DNA of 64,000 nucleotides. Source: an uncultured Spartobacteria bacterium (lineage in GTDB: Bacteria > Verrucomicrobiota > Verrucomicrobiia > Chthoniobacterales > Chthoniobacteraceae). Numbering within the stretch: position 1 is the stretch's first letter; every line of letters starts with the position of its first letter. Below are positions 9,061-16,838 of the stretch, piece after piece. Made by a program: the position numbers and the translations under genes. Location of the stretch: the NCBI GenBank assembly GCA_903933715.1, contig CAIZLD010000001.1:20125-84124 (forward strand), in the 5' to 3' direction. The notes beneath the pieces were generated by a model, which searched no databases, was not told the DNA's origin, and saw nothing but the letters and a program-made list of their open reading frames with translations.

Positions 9061-10335
9061 ATGATCAAGCGCCTGGCCTTCCTTCTTCTGCTGGTCACAT
9101 CAGCCATCGCGCAGACCCCGCAGGGGACGGCACTGGACGCCGCGCTGGCCCTGCCGGCACTCTGGGAAACGCCCGCCGCCTCGTGGGTTGAGGGCAACCA
9201 GCAACTCGGCTTCCGTTGGATCTCTGCCGCACATAATATCGCGCAATCCACCCTCAAGGACGCGACTTTCTTGGGACAACCGGTCTGCCAGACAATTCTG
9301 CGCTGCGAGGCAGACAAAATCGTCGAGTTGAACGTCCTCTTCTATAACCGGGGCGACATGGGAGAGATTAATTCCGTTCAATACGGAGACCTCATCAAGA
9401 AAACCATTGCGGCGATTTCGGCAGCAACGCAAATGACGTTCACGCCAAAAAAAAGAGACCCCGCCAACGTGGTCAAAGCGGATGGCGTTAGTTGGACCAC
9501 CCCGGTATCGACCTATTTGCTGGAATATTCCTGCACCAAATCGCCCGCCTTCCGTTCGGAATTTGTGCGATTGCAGATCATCCCCACGCCGAAGCCGAAA
9601 AATCTGGTCCAAGAGGCGCTCGATAACGCCAAAAAGCAATCTGCCCGTTTTCGCGGCCTTGACCACGTCACGCGCGACTCCGCCTCGGGCGACGTGGTGA
9701 TCAAAGACGTGCCGATGGTTGACCAGGGGCAAAAGGGCTATTGCGTCGTCGCCACGGCCGAACGGGTCATGCGCTATTATGGAATCAAAACCGACGAGCA
9801 CGAATTGGCGCAATTGGCCAATAGCGACGCGGAAAAAGGGACCAATTACAATGCGATGACCGAGTCGTTGAAAAAGCTCACCGCCCGATTGAAAATCCGG
9901 GTGCGCTCCCTGTGCGATATCGATTACGGATCGACCGTCAACGATTACAACCTGGCCGCCAAACGCGCCCGGGTTAACCCGGTCAACATCGGCGCAGGGG
10001 ATGCGAGCGTTGTTTTCAGCCAGATGAAGCCGGAGATTTTGCGGGAATCGCGAAACAAAAGCCGGGCCGCCTTTGGATCGTTTCAGCGCCAGATCAAGAC
10101 GAGGATTGACGATGGCATTCCACTGCTCTGGTCGGTGATGCTGGGTGTTCTGGACACAGACGGCAGCCATGCCAAAAGCCCCGGCGGTCACACGCGGCTC
10201 ATCATCGGGTACAACGAGAAAACAAGCGAAATCCTTTACAGCGACTCGTGGGGCGCGGGGCACGAACTCAAGCGAATGTCCGCTTCGGACGCCTGGACCA
10301 TCTCCCACGGCCTCGTCACCATCGAGCCGATTTAA
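9061..10335 (+). CDS. Secreted papain-like (C39-type) cysteine peptidase domain protein
   Basis: The protein has 424 residues. A signal peptide (MIKRLAFLLLLVTSAIA) ends near residue 17, so it is exported. Residues 18-190 form an unassigned N-terminal region. Residues 210-424 carry a cysteine-protease-like fold resembling peptidase C39: VDQGQKGYCVVATAERVM with C228, GGHTRLIIGYN with H377 and YSDSWG with D395, a plausible Cys-His-Asp triad in the right order. It is not a bacteriocin exporter, since no ABC or membrane domain follows. It is probably monocistronic, 99 bases after aguA. Target and role are unknown; a cell-envelope peptidase is a guess. Confidence 0.7.
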   Translation: MIKRLAFLLLLVTSAIAQTPQGTALDAALALPALWETPAASWVEGNQQLGFRWISAAHNIAQSTLKDATFLGQPVCQTILRCEADKIVELNVLFYNRGDMGEINSVQYGDLIKKTIAAISAATQMTFTPKKRDPANVVKADGVSWTTPVSTYLLEYSCTKSPAFRSEFVRLQIIPTPKPKNLVQEALDNAKKQSARFRGLDHVTRDSASGDVVIKDVPMVDQGQKGYCVVATAERVMRYYGIKTDEHELAQLANSDAEKGTNYNAMTESLKKLTARLKIRVRSLCDIDYGSTVNDYNLAAKRARVNPVNIGAGDASVVFSQMKPEILRESRNKSRAAFGSFQRQIKTRIDDGIPLLWSVMLGVLDTDGSHAKSPGGHTRLIIGYNEKTSEILYSDSWGAGHELKRMSASDAWTISHGLVTIEPI

Positions 10336-10389
10336 ATCCAGCAGGAAGAACCAGTGGGATGGGCGGCTGTGAACCAGCCAAGAAGACGA

Positions 10390-10782
10390 TCACCACCGTA
10401 AAACAGTCAGCCCTGAAATCCGTGTGAAGTGATCATCACAGGTTGCCAGCGGCAGGCCGGTCTGGATGGCCATTGCAGCGATCCAAACGTCATTTTGAGG
10501 AATGGGTGTTCCGGCCAACGCCAACGCTGTGGCGATTTGTCCATAGAGTTGGGACGTTTCTTCGTCGGGATTCAATACGTCTACCGCCCCAAGGAAACGC
10601 TCGATTTGAGCCAGATGCTTTTCAGGCCCGGTCGAGCGATACGCCCCGTAATAAAGTTCGCCCAAGGCTTGTTGCGGCAAAAACAGGTTTTCATACGCCG
10701 ACAATTCATCGGCCACGGCTGTTGCGTCCCGGAAATGTTTGACTACCACGCAGGTGTCCAGCAAAAGACTATTTCCAAGCAT
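10390..10782 (-). CDS. vapC: PIN-domain ribonuclease toxin, VapC type
   Basis: The 130-residue product has the four acidic residues of PIN nucleases: D9 (LLLDTCV), E42 (ALGELYYG), D98 (QNDVWIAAMA) and D116/D117 (LATCDDHF). VapC toxins are Mg-dependent RNases that cut tRNA or rRNA when their antitoxin is lost. The start at 10782 is preferred because it gives the standard VapC length and overlaps the antitoxin end by 14 bases, a common layout for translational coupling. An in-frame start further upstream would run through the antitoxin gene. Convergent with the secreted peptidase gene. Confidence 0.88.
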   Translation of the reverse strand: MLGNSLLLDTCVVVKHFRDATAVADELSAYENLFLPQQALGELYYGAYRSTGPEKHLAQIERFLGAVDVLNPDEETSQLYGQIATALALAGTPIPQNDVWIAAMAIQTGLPLATCDDHFTRISGLTVLRW

Positions 10783-10990
10783 CGGGATCAATCCGTTCGG
10801 CTTCTTCGTTGACGGCTTTTTCGAAGGTTTCACCTTCCTCGCCAGGCATGCACCCGCCCACTGCCCGCAGCGCGGCCATCCGTTCGCTACGGCGTTTCGG
10901 ATTGAAATGACTGACATACTGGGCCACCTCCACCAGCTTTGACGCGGGTAGCGCCTCCAAATCTCTGAGGATGGATTCCATGACTGTCAT
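10769..10990 (-). CDS. Antitoxin partner of the VapC-like toxin
   Basis: This 73-residue acidic protein starts at 10990 (or at Met4, 10981) and lies immediately upstream of the PIN toxin on the same strand, overlapping it by 14 bases. The N-terminal helix region (ILRDLEALPASKLVEVAQYV) resembles the small antitoxins paired with VapC, such as the DUF2281 group. The C-terminus (GETFEKAVNEEAERIDPDAW) is acidic, as expected for the toxin-wrapping tail. It probably neutralises the toxin and represses the pair. The call rests mainly on position and size; the family name is uncertain. Confidence 0.75.
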   Translation of the reverse strand: MTVMESILRDLEALPASKLVEVAQYVSHFNPKRRSERMAALRAVGGCMPGEEGETFEKAVNEEAERIDPDAWK

Positions 10991-11163
10991 GTTTTAATTC
11001 TAGCAGCTTACCAATGGGGCTTCAAGCGGTCCTTTCTCCGGTTCAGGCCTCCAGCATTTTTGGACGCTTTCCTGGATTAACTGAGATATTTCAAACCTGC
11101 CCAACGCCTCCCGCGCGGATTTATTGGAAATTTCCGCGCGGATGCTCTACTAAGAACCCGCAC

Positions 11164-12315
11164 ATGATCCTTCTGGACCGTTACATCCTTCGCAATTTCC
11201 TCACCCCGTTCCTGCTTTGCTTCTTCGGGTTCCTTGGCATTTGGCTCGTATTCGACTTGCAAAGCAACACGGGGGACTTCCTCGAAGCCCACGTTTCCCT
11301 CAAATGGGTGACCTATTTTTACCTCACGCAAGTGCCGCAATTCATGATGATTTGCATCCCGGTCGGGCTGCTCTTGGCGCTTCTCTTTTGCCTGAGCAAA
11401 ATGTCCCGCTCCAACGAGATCATCGCAATGCTCACGGCGGGCCAGAGCCTGGTCCGCCTGCTCATGCCGCTCATCATTGCAGGGATCGTCCTGACTGGCG
11501 TCTGTGCGGGCCTCAATTACAGCATGGCCCCGCATTCGGACTCGCTCAAAAAGGAGCTCAAAAACGGGATCAGCAAGAAATCGGATAAAAAAGCAGTGCT
11601 TGACGGCCAACTCTTCTGCAACCGCACCGACCGCCGGTTTTGGTTCGTTCGCAAAATGCCCGCCAATCCCCACGACCGTTCGATCCTGCAAAACGTGACG
11701 ATTCTGGAACAAAACAAGGCCGGGGCAATCACCTCCGAATGGCTTGCGGCCACGGCCAGCTACAAACCGGAAACCAAGGCGTGGCTCTTTTCCCAGGGCA
11801 ACGCCGTGCAATTCGCCCCGGATGGGACGATCCGGAGCAGCAAGCCGTTTACGGTTCTCCAAATTGACAACTGGAGCGAGACTCCGTGGCGCATTGCCAG
11901 TTCCAACCTCGACCCGCAAGGGCTCTCCGTGCCGCAACTGCGCGATTACCTTCGGTTTAATTCCGATTTTTCAGCGGCTCAACTCGCCCAATACCGCACC
12001 CATCTCCAATACCGCTGGGCGTTGCCCTTCCAATGTCTCGTGGTCGTTCTATTCACCGGTCCGCTGGCCATCGTTTTTTCGCGACGCGGGGTGCTCACGG
12101 GAATCGCGGGTGCGATCTTTCTTTTTGCGGGAATGACCTTCTTTAGCTTTCTCATGCTCGCTTTTGGCAAGGGAGCCCGCGTCTCAGACGTTACGGCCGC
12201 GTGGTCGCCCATCGTAATCTTCGGCTGCATCGGCCTCTACCTGCTTTACATGAAAGGCTCCAACCGGGAATTTCCGAAACTCGCCGAGCTTTTCCCTTCC
12301 AAACCCAAACGGTAA
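11164..12315 (+). CDS. lptF: LptF/LptG-family LPS export permease
   Basis: This 383-residue inner-membrane protein of the YjgP/YjgQ family, with LptB and LptC, extracts LPS from the inner membrane. It begins MILLDRYILRNFLTPFLLCF, the typical LptF/G start. It has three N-terminal membrane helices up to about residue 120, a periplasmic beta-jellyroll region (about 125-280) and three C-terminal helices ending at YLLYMKGSN. The start at 11164 is chosen because the conserved N-terminus begins there; the extended upstream frame is not conserved in type. A GC-rich hairpin (arms 11111-11119 and 11133-11141) sits 22 bases before the start. LptF and LptG cannot be told apart from this alone. Confidence 0.88.
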   Translation: MILLDRYILRNFLTPFLLCFFGFLGIWLVFDLQSNTGDFLEAHVSLKWVTYFYLTQVPQFMMICIPVGLLLALLFCLSKMSRSNEIIAMLTAGQSLVRLLMPLIIAGIVLTGVCAGLNYSMAPHSDSLKKELKNGISKKSDKKAVLDGQLFCNRTDRRFWFVRKMPANPHDRSILQNVTILEQNKAGAITSEWLAATASYKPETKAWLFSQGNAVQFAPDGTIRSSKPFTVLQIDNWSETPWRIASSNLDPQGLSVPQLRDYLRFNSDFSAAQLAQYRTHLQYRWALPFQCLVVVLFTGPLAIVFSRRGVLTGIAGAIFLFAGMTFFSFLMLAFGKGARVSDVTAAWSPIVIFGCIGLYLLYMKGSNREFPKLAELFPSKPKR

Positions 12316-12322
12316 ACGCGCC

Positions 12323-12811
12323 ATGGCCAACGAATGGGAAATCAAAGGACGCAGCCACGTCTGCACCGCCACGGGACACGAGTTTGCCGACGGAGAGCCT
12401 TTTTACACGCTTCTCTTCGATGAACGGGGCGGCTTCCGACGCGAGGATCTTTGCGAGGAAGCGTGGCGATCGCGCGACCAAACCAAAGCCCCCCATTCGT
12501 TTTGGCGCAATCGATATGAGATCCCGCCTCCCCCTGCGCCGGAAGCGCTCGGCAAGCAAACCGCCGAAAGCCTGCTTCGCCGCTACATGAGCGAACCGGG
12601 CGAAGAACATGCCAACGTGCGCTTCATCCTGGCCCTCATGCTGGAACGCAAACGGCTCCTAAAACCAATCGAAGTCAAAGAAGAAGACGGCAAGCGTCTC
12701 CAGATTTATCTCCACGCAAAAACCGGTGAAGTTTTCGTGATCCCCGATCCCGGTCTCCACCTCGACCAGATCGAAACCGTGCAAAACGAAGTCGCGGGAC
12801 TGTTGGGGTAA
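12323..12811 (+). CDS. Conserved hypothetical protein, 162 residues
   Basis: The start lies 7 bases after lptF, so the two are likely co-transcribed. No signal peptide or membrane helix is present. The N-terminal half has an interrupted pair of cysteines (HVCTATGH and EDLCEEAW) with nearby histidines, which could be a metal site or simply a beta-rich fold. The C-terminal half is helical, ending in a segment (IYLHAKTGEVFVIPDPGL) that looks like a small beta hairpin. Composition matches the neighbours. I do not recognise the family; co-location with lptF suggests but does not prove an envelope-related role. Confidence 0.7.
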   Translation: MANEWEIKGRSHVCTATGHEFADGEPFYTLLFDERGGFRREDLCEEAWRSRDQTKAPHSFWRNRYEIPPPPAPEALGKQTAESLLRRYMSEPGEEHANVRFILALMLERKRLLKPIEVKEEDGKRLQIYLHAKTGEVFVIPDPGLHLDQIETVQNEVAGLLG

Positions 12812-12815
12812 AGAA

Positions 12816-12947
12816 AGACGATAGAGGGGGGAGATGATAGATTATAGACGCCGTCCGTTGCTCGTGAACCCCGTTGCGCCTCGACATTTTGTTCCTAAAA
12901 AAGCCCCTCTCCTCCCTCTATAATCTCCTCCCTCTATAATCTCCTCC
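12816..12947. repeat. Purine/pyrimidine repeat region before dusB
   Basis: At 12910-12947 a 16-base unit (CCTCCCTCTATAATCT) occurs two and a half times in tandem. Its reverse complement is partly present upstream at 12820-12847 (GATAGAGGGGGGAGATGATA then GATTATAG), so the region can fold into a long hairpin. It fills most of the gap between the hypothetical gene and dusB. The dusB start follows directly on the pyrimidine-rich end with no purine ribosome-binding site. Confidence 0.7.
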
Positions 12948-12950
12948 CGC

Positions 12951-13919
12951 ATGCTTCCCTGGTTCCAAGATCGTTTTCCGCTTTATCTCGCGCCGATGGC
13001 CGGGGTGACGGATCAGATTTTTCGCACGCTGTGCAAAGAACAAGGGGCGGATGTGATGGTCACCGAATTTGTTTCCGCCGAGGGGATCTTCCGCAAGAAC
13101 GCGCGGACCATCGAATACCTTGAGTTCACCCCGGCGGAACGCCCGCTGGGAGTCCAGCTTTTCGGAGCCGACCCGGACCACCTGGGCGAAGCGGCACGTA
13201 GGGTGCGCGACTGGGTCGGGCCCGATTTCCTCGATCTCAACTTCGGCTGTCCCGTCAACAAAGTCGTCTCGCGCAATGGCGGCTCGGCCTTGCTGAAAGA
13301 CCTGCCGTTGCTGGAGCGCGTCGCCCGCAGCGTCGTCCAGGCGGCAGCCCCCTGCCCCGTTACCGCGAAGATTCGCATTGGCTGGAGCCGTGACGCCGTC
13401 AATGCGCTCGAAACCGCAAAAATTCTCGAAGATGCGGGGATCCAGGCGCTCGCCGTCCATGGGCGCACCAAAGACCAGGCCTACGGCGGGGAAGCGGATT
13501 GGGAGGTGATCGGCGAAGTGGCGCAAAGCGTCCGCATCCCGGTCATTGGCAACGGCGACATCAAAACCGCGCACGATGCCGCCCGCCGGAAATGTGAGAC
13601 GCCGGTCGCGGGTCTTATGATTGGCCGCGCCGCCATGTCCTCCCCATGGATTTTCCATGAGATAAAAAGCTATTTTGCAACCGGACAACTGCCGCCGCCC
13701 CCGACCCTTGCGGCTCAATGGGAACTCGTTCGGCGGCACTGCGCCCTCGCCATTGAAGCCCGTGGAGCCGAACGCCCCGCCATTCATTCCCTCCGCGCCC
13801 GCCTGATGGCCTACGCCCATGGAATGCCCGGTGCCAAAACCTTGCGAAGCCGCTTTGCCGTCATGGAAAGCCTCACCCAGCTTGACGAGATCATCGCCGC
13901 AAGCCTCGCAGAAGTTTAG
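12951..13919 (+). CDS. dusB: tRNA-dihydrouridine synthase, DusB type
   Basis: The 322-residue FMN enzyme reduces uridines in the tRNA D-loop using NADPH. The N-terminus carries LAPMAGVTD, the FMN-binding start of the TIM barrel. The catalytic Cys is C100 in LNFGCPVNKVV. Further motifs are TAKIRIGW, AVHGRTKDQAY and IGNGDI, with GLMIGRAAMSSPW for the phosphate site. Length is that of the Dus family. There is no purine-rich ribosome-binding site; the bases before the ATG are a pyrimidine repeat. It stands alone, followed by repeats and a RAYT on the other strand. Confidence 0.93.
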   Translation: MLPWFQDRFPLYLAPMAGVTDQIFRTLCKEQGADVMVTEFVSAEGIFRKNARTIEYLEFTPAERPLGVQLFGADPDHLGEAARRVRDWVGPDFLDLNFGCPVNKVVSRNGGSALLKDLPLLERVARSVVQAAAPCPVTAKIRIGWSRDAVNALETAKILEDAGIQALAVHGRTKDQAYGGEADWEVIGEVAQSVRIPVIGNGDIKTAHDAARRKCETPVAGLMIGRAAMSSPWIFHEIKSYFATGQLPPPPTLAAQWELVRRHCALAIEARGAERPAIHSLRARLMAYAHGMPGAKTLRSRFAVMESLTQLDEIIAASLAEV

Positions 13920-13950
13920 GACATGTTCATAAATTACGGCGACCCTTTAG

Positions 13951-13996
13951 TTTTTAAATCTCTCGCAAAGACGCAAAGGCGCAAAGGAAAGACAAG
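13951..13996. repeat. Half copy of the 5902-5983 intergenic palindrome
   Basis: Forty-six bases are identical to 5902-5947, but the matching right arm of the hairpin is missing. The sequence instead passes into a REP palindrome at 14016, next to the RAYT gene. Confidence 0.85.
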
Positions 13997-14015
13997 CCTC
14001 CTCTTCTTTCCCCCT

Positions 14016-14071
14016 CTCGTTCCCAATCTCATGATTGGGAACGCGGTTGTCCCCGAAACTCCGTTTCGAAA
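14016..14071 (+). repeat. REP palindrome A, downstream side of RAYT
   Basis: A unit of two hairpins: TTCCCAATCTCATGATTGGGAA, an inverted repeat with a short loop, then CGAAACTCCGTTTCG. It is the mirror partner of the unit at 14623-14675, and like units lie at 63807 and 63926. Confidence 0.85.
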
Positions 14072-14077
14072 CCCCCG

Positions 14078-14608
14078 CTATCGCCAAGGATCGCACTCAA
14101 TCAACGGCTTTGTTTCCGGCAACCAGGCGTGTGCCGAAGAATAGCGCCAATGCTCCGGCGCGGTCACAAAACCAGCCCTGACGGGATTGTGATGCAGGTA
14201 ATCCAGTTTCTGGAGCATCATCTCATCGGAAATGATTGCCTGAGGGTGGAATCCCTCCTGCCAGATTTGGTGCGCGGCAGCTTTGTGGGCCGCCCGGTAA
14301 TAGCTCAGTTGATTTAGGAGCCAATCGCACCGTTTTTCAGCAAGCCTCGCCAGAATACCTCGGGCCGTGAATTTCTTGAAATCAGCCATAACTCCGCTCA
14401 AATCCGGTGCCGAAACAATGGCGTGAAAGTGAGTGGGGAGAATCACCCATGCGTGCAGTTGAAGCGCCTTGCGCTCACGGCAGAATTGCAGGGACTCCAC
14501 CAGAATGTCACAGCAACCCGTGGAACTAAAGATGGGCAACCACTCAACGATGCTGGAGGTGATGAAGTGCGCAAGATGAGGTTCGTGAACACGGTAGCGG
14601 TTGCGCAT
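14078..14608 (-). CDS. REP-associated tyrosine transposase (RAYT), IS200-like Y1 family
   Basis: This 176-residue HUH endonuclease has the metal-binding pair H60-F-H62 in LPTHFHAIV and the nucleophile Y137 in KLDYLHHNPVRAGFV, the signature of RAYT/TnpA-REP proteins that cleave and may move REP hairpins. The start at 14608 is chosen because the longer in-frame version (to 14656) runs through the REP palindrome itself. The gene appears intact. Inverted REP units A and B flank it. Composition is similar to neighbouring genes. Known family members are domesticated single-copy proteins; mobility here is inference. Confidence 0.9.
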   Translation of the reverse strand: MRNRYRVHEPHLAHFITSSIVEWLPIFSSTGCCDILVESLQFCRERKALQLHAWVILPTHFHAIVSAPDLSGVMADFKKFTARGILARLAEKRCDWLLNQLSYYRAAHKAAAHQIWQEGFHPQAIISDEMMLQKLDYLHHNPVRAGFVTAPEHWRYSSAHAWLPETKPLIECDPWR

Positions 14609-14622
14609 GATGGCGAGGTTAA

Positions 14623-14675
14623 CGAAACGGAGTTTCGCCGACAAGCGCGTTCCCAATCAGGAGATTGGGAACGAG
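14623..14675 (-). repeat. REP palindrome B, upstream side of RAYT
   Basis: Reverse complement of unit A with a few changes: CGAAACGGAGTTTCG then TTCCCAATCAGGAGATTGGGAA. A and B face each other across the RAYT gene. A further partial REP-like stretch (GCTCGTTCCCAAGCTCC) lies at about 14690-14706, just before pyrD. Confidence 0.85.
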
Positions 14676-14732
14676 AAGCCGCGAGCTTTTTGCTCGTTCC
14701 CAAGCTCCATTCGTGCTTGAAAAGAAGGCGAC

Positions 14733-15749
14733 ATGATTCCGCCGCTTCTCTACGATCACCTCGTCCGCCCGTTGCTTTTCCAATTCGACCCGGAAACGGT
14801 TCACCATATCGCCATGAAGGCGTTGAAAGCGCTGGAGCTGCTTCCGTTCAAGCCGACCCACGATCCCACGCTCCAACGCACCGTCTTTGGCCTGAAATTC
14901 CCCAACCCGATCGGGCTCGCCGCCGGGTTTGACAAGGAGGGGGAAGTTCTCAATGCCTGGCAAACGCTCGGGTTCGGCTTTGTCGAAGCCGGCACCATCA
15001 CGGCGCTCCCGCAGCCCGGGAATCCGCGGCCGCGCATCTTCCGGTTCCCTGAAATGGGCGGCGTCATCAACCGGATGGGATTCAATAATAGCGGGGCCGA
15101 AGCGATTGCCCTGCGCATGGAAGCCCAACGCGCAAAGGGGCACTGGCCGACCATCCCCATCGGGATCAATCTCGGCAAAAACAAGATCACCCCGCTGGAG
15201 GAAGCTCCTCAAAATTACCTGCTCTCGTTTGAACGCCTCTTCGAGCTGGGCGACTACTTTGCCCTCAACGTCAGTTCCCCCAACACCCCCGGCCTGCGCA
15301 CCTTGCAAGGTAAGGCCGAACTCAACGAACTGCTCGGCGCGGTCATGGCCGCCAACCGCGCGAAAACGAACCCCAAACCGCTCCTGTTGAAAATCGCGCC
15401 CGATCTGGAATGGTCGCAAATCGACGAAATCCTGGAACTCATCACCGAGCACGGCCTCGCGGGATTGATCGCCACCAACACGACGCTCGACCACTCGTGC
15501 GTCGCCGCCGAACGGGATCAGACCGGCGGGTTGAGCGGCAAACCGTTGCGGGCTCGCTCCACGGAAATCGTCCGCTACGTCTGCAAACATACCGATCTGC
15601 CGGTCATCGCCGTGGGCGGGATTTTCGACGCGGAGGCGGCCCTGGAAAAACTGGACGCGGGAGCCGCGCTCATCGAGCTGTACACCGGCTTCATTTACCG
15701 GGGTCCTGCGCTCATCGAAGAAATCTGCGAGGCGCTGAAACAAAAATAG
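14733..15749 (+). CDS. pyrD: Dihydroorotate dehydrogenase (quinone), class 2
   Basis: This 338-residue FMN enzyme oxidises dihydroorotate to orotate in pyrimidine synthesis and passes electrons to quinone at the inner membrane. The N-terminal amphipathic helix segment (MIPPLLYDHLVRPLLFQFDP) is the class 2 membrane anchor. The catalytic base is S182 in NVSSPNTPGLR; FMN sites are GLAAGFDKEG and AVGGIFDAEAALEKLDAGA. Length is typical. It is followed after 3 bases by mqnC, which makes menaquinone, the likely electron acceptor, so the pairing is functionally sensible. The upstream region is occupied by REP sequence. Confidence 0.96.
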   Translation: MIPPLLYDHLVRPLLFQFDPETVHHIAMKALKALELLPFKPTHDPTLQRTVFGLKFPNPIGLAAGFDKEGEVLNAWQTLGFGFVEAGTITALPQPGNPRPRIFRFPEMGGVINRMGFNNSGAEAIALRMEAQRAKGHWPTIPIGINLGKNKITPLEEAPQNYLLSFERLFELGDYFALNVSSPNTPGLRTLQGKAELNELLGAVMAANRAKTNPKPLLLKIAPDLEWSQIDEILELITEHGLAGLIATNTTLDHSCVAAERDQTGGLSGKPLRARSTEIVRYVCKHTDLPVIAVGGIFDAEAALEKLDAGAALIELYTGFIYRGPALIEEICEALKQK

Positions 15750-15752
15750 CTT

Positions 15753-16838
15753 ATGGTTTCACTCGACCCGGCCCTTGGCGAAAAAGTCCTTTCGGGAGAA
15801 CGCATCTCCACAGCCGACGCGTTGGCGCTTTATCGTGCGCCGCTTGAAGAACTCGGCGCGCTGGCCAACGCCCGCCGCAAACAGATCAAAGGGGCGGCTT
15901 ACGACGGACGCGGCAACGAGATCGTCACTTACATCGTCGATCGCAACATCAATTACACCAACGTTTGCGATGTCCATTGCAAATTCTGCGCGTTTTACCG
16001 GCCCGAACACCATAAGCAAGGGTACGTCATCACCCGGGATGAGCTGGATCAAAAATTGCAGGAACTGAGCGACATCGGCGGGGTGCAAGTCTTGCTGCAA
16101 GGAGGCCACCATCCGTCCCTTAAAATTGATTGGTATCTGGAAATGCTCGCCCACATTCGGGAACGCTTTCCGCAAATCGCCATTCACGGGTTCAGCCCGC
16201 CGGAGTTCCAGCATTTTGCCAAAATTTTTGCGATGCCGTTGCGCGAAGTTCTCGCCAAGTTCAAGGAAGCGGGGTTGACCTCCATCCCCGGCGGCGGCGG
16301 CGAGATCCTCGTGGACCGAGTCCGCAACCAGATCGCCCCGCGCAAATGCAACACCGATCAATGGCTCGAAGTCATGGATGTGGCGCACAGCCTCGGCCTC
16401 ACCTCCAGCGCCACGATGATGTTCGGCCATGTGGAAACCATCGAGGACCGCATCGAGCATCTACACCGGCTGCGCGAGCAACAAGCGCGCTCCGGCGGCT
16501 TTACGGCATTCATTTGCTGGACTTTCCAGCCCGAGCATACCGCGCTCAAAGCCCCAACCGTCGGCGCGATGGAATACCTGCGCACGTTAGCCGTCGCGCG
16601 GCTCGTATTGGATAACTTCGAAAACCTCCAAAGCTCGTGGGTCACCCAGGGGCCGCAAATTGGCCAGATCTCGCTGGAATACGGCGCGAACGACTTTGGT
16701 TCGGTGATGATGGAAGAAAACGTCGTGAGCAGCGCGGGCGCTCATTTCCAGCTCCAAAAAGAGGAGATCCAGATGCTGATCCGAGATGCCGGATACGAAC
16801 CGCGTCTGCGTAACACCCGTTACGCGCTGCTCGATTGA
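15753..16838 (+). CDS. mqnC: Cyclic dehypoxanthinyl futalosine synthase
   Basis: This 361-residue radical SAM enzyme forms the cyclic intermediate of the futalosine menaquinone pathway. The 4Fe-4S ligands are C72, C76 and C79 in CDVHCKFC, preceded by the typical VDRNINYTNVC. Other family features are the LLQGGHHPSL motif, the IPGGGGEILVD segment and the TFQPEHTAL region. MqnE, the sister enzyme, has different flanking sequence, so MqnC is preferred. It begins 3 bases after pyrD. Its 3' end overlaps the convergent histidine kinase gene by 19 bases. No other mqn gene is in the window. Confidence 0.93.
   Translation: MVSLDPALGEKVLSGERISTADALALYRAPLEELGALANARRKQIKGAAYDGRGNEIVTYIVDRNINYTNVCDVHCKFCAFYRPEHHKQGYVITRDELDQKLQELSDIGGVQVLLQGGHHPSLKIDWYLEMLAHIRERFPQIAIHGFSPPEFQHFAKIFAMPLREVLAKFKEAGLTSIPGGGGEILVDRVRNQIAPRKCNTDQWLEVMDVAHSLGLTSSATMMFGHVETIEDRIEHLHRLREQQARSGGFTAFICWTFQPEHTALKAPTVGAMEYLRTLAVARLVLDNFENLQSSWVTQGPQIGQISLEYGANDFGSVMMEENVVSSAGAHFQLQKEEIQMLIRDAGYEPRLRNTRYALLD

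Noticed and set aside
10390..10990. Phage or mobile island carrying the VapBC-like module
   Set aside because: No integrase, tRNA end or composition shift nearby; flanked by ordinary housekeeping genes.
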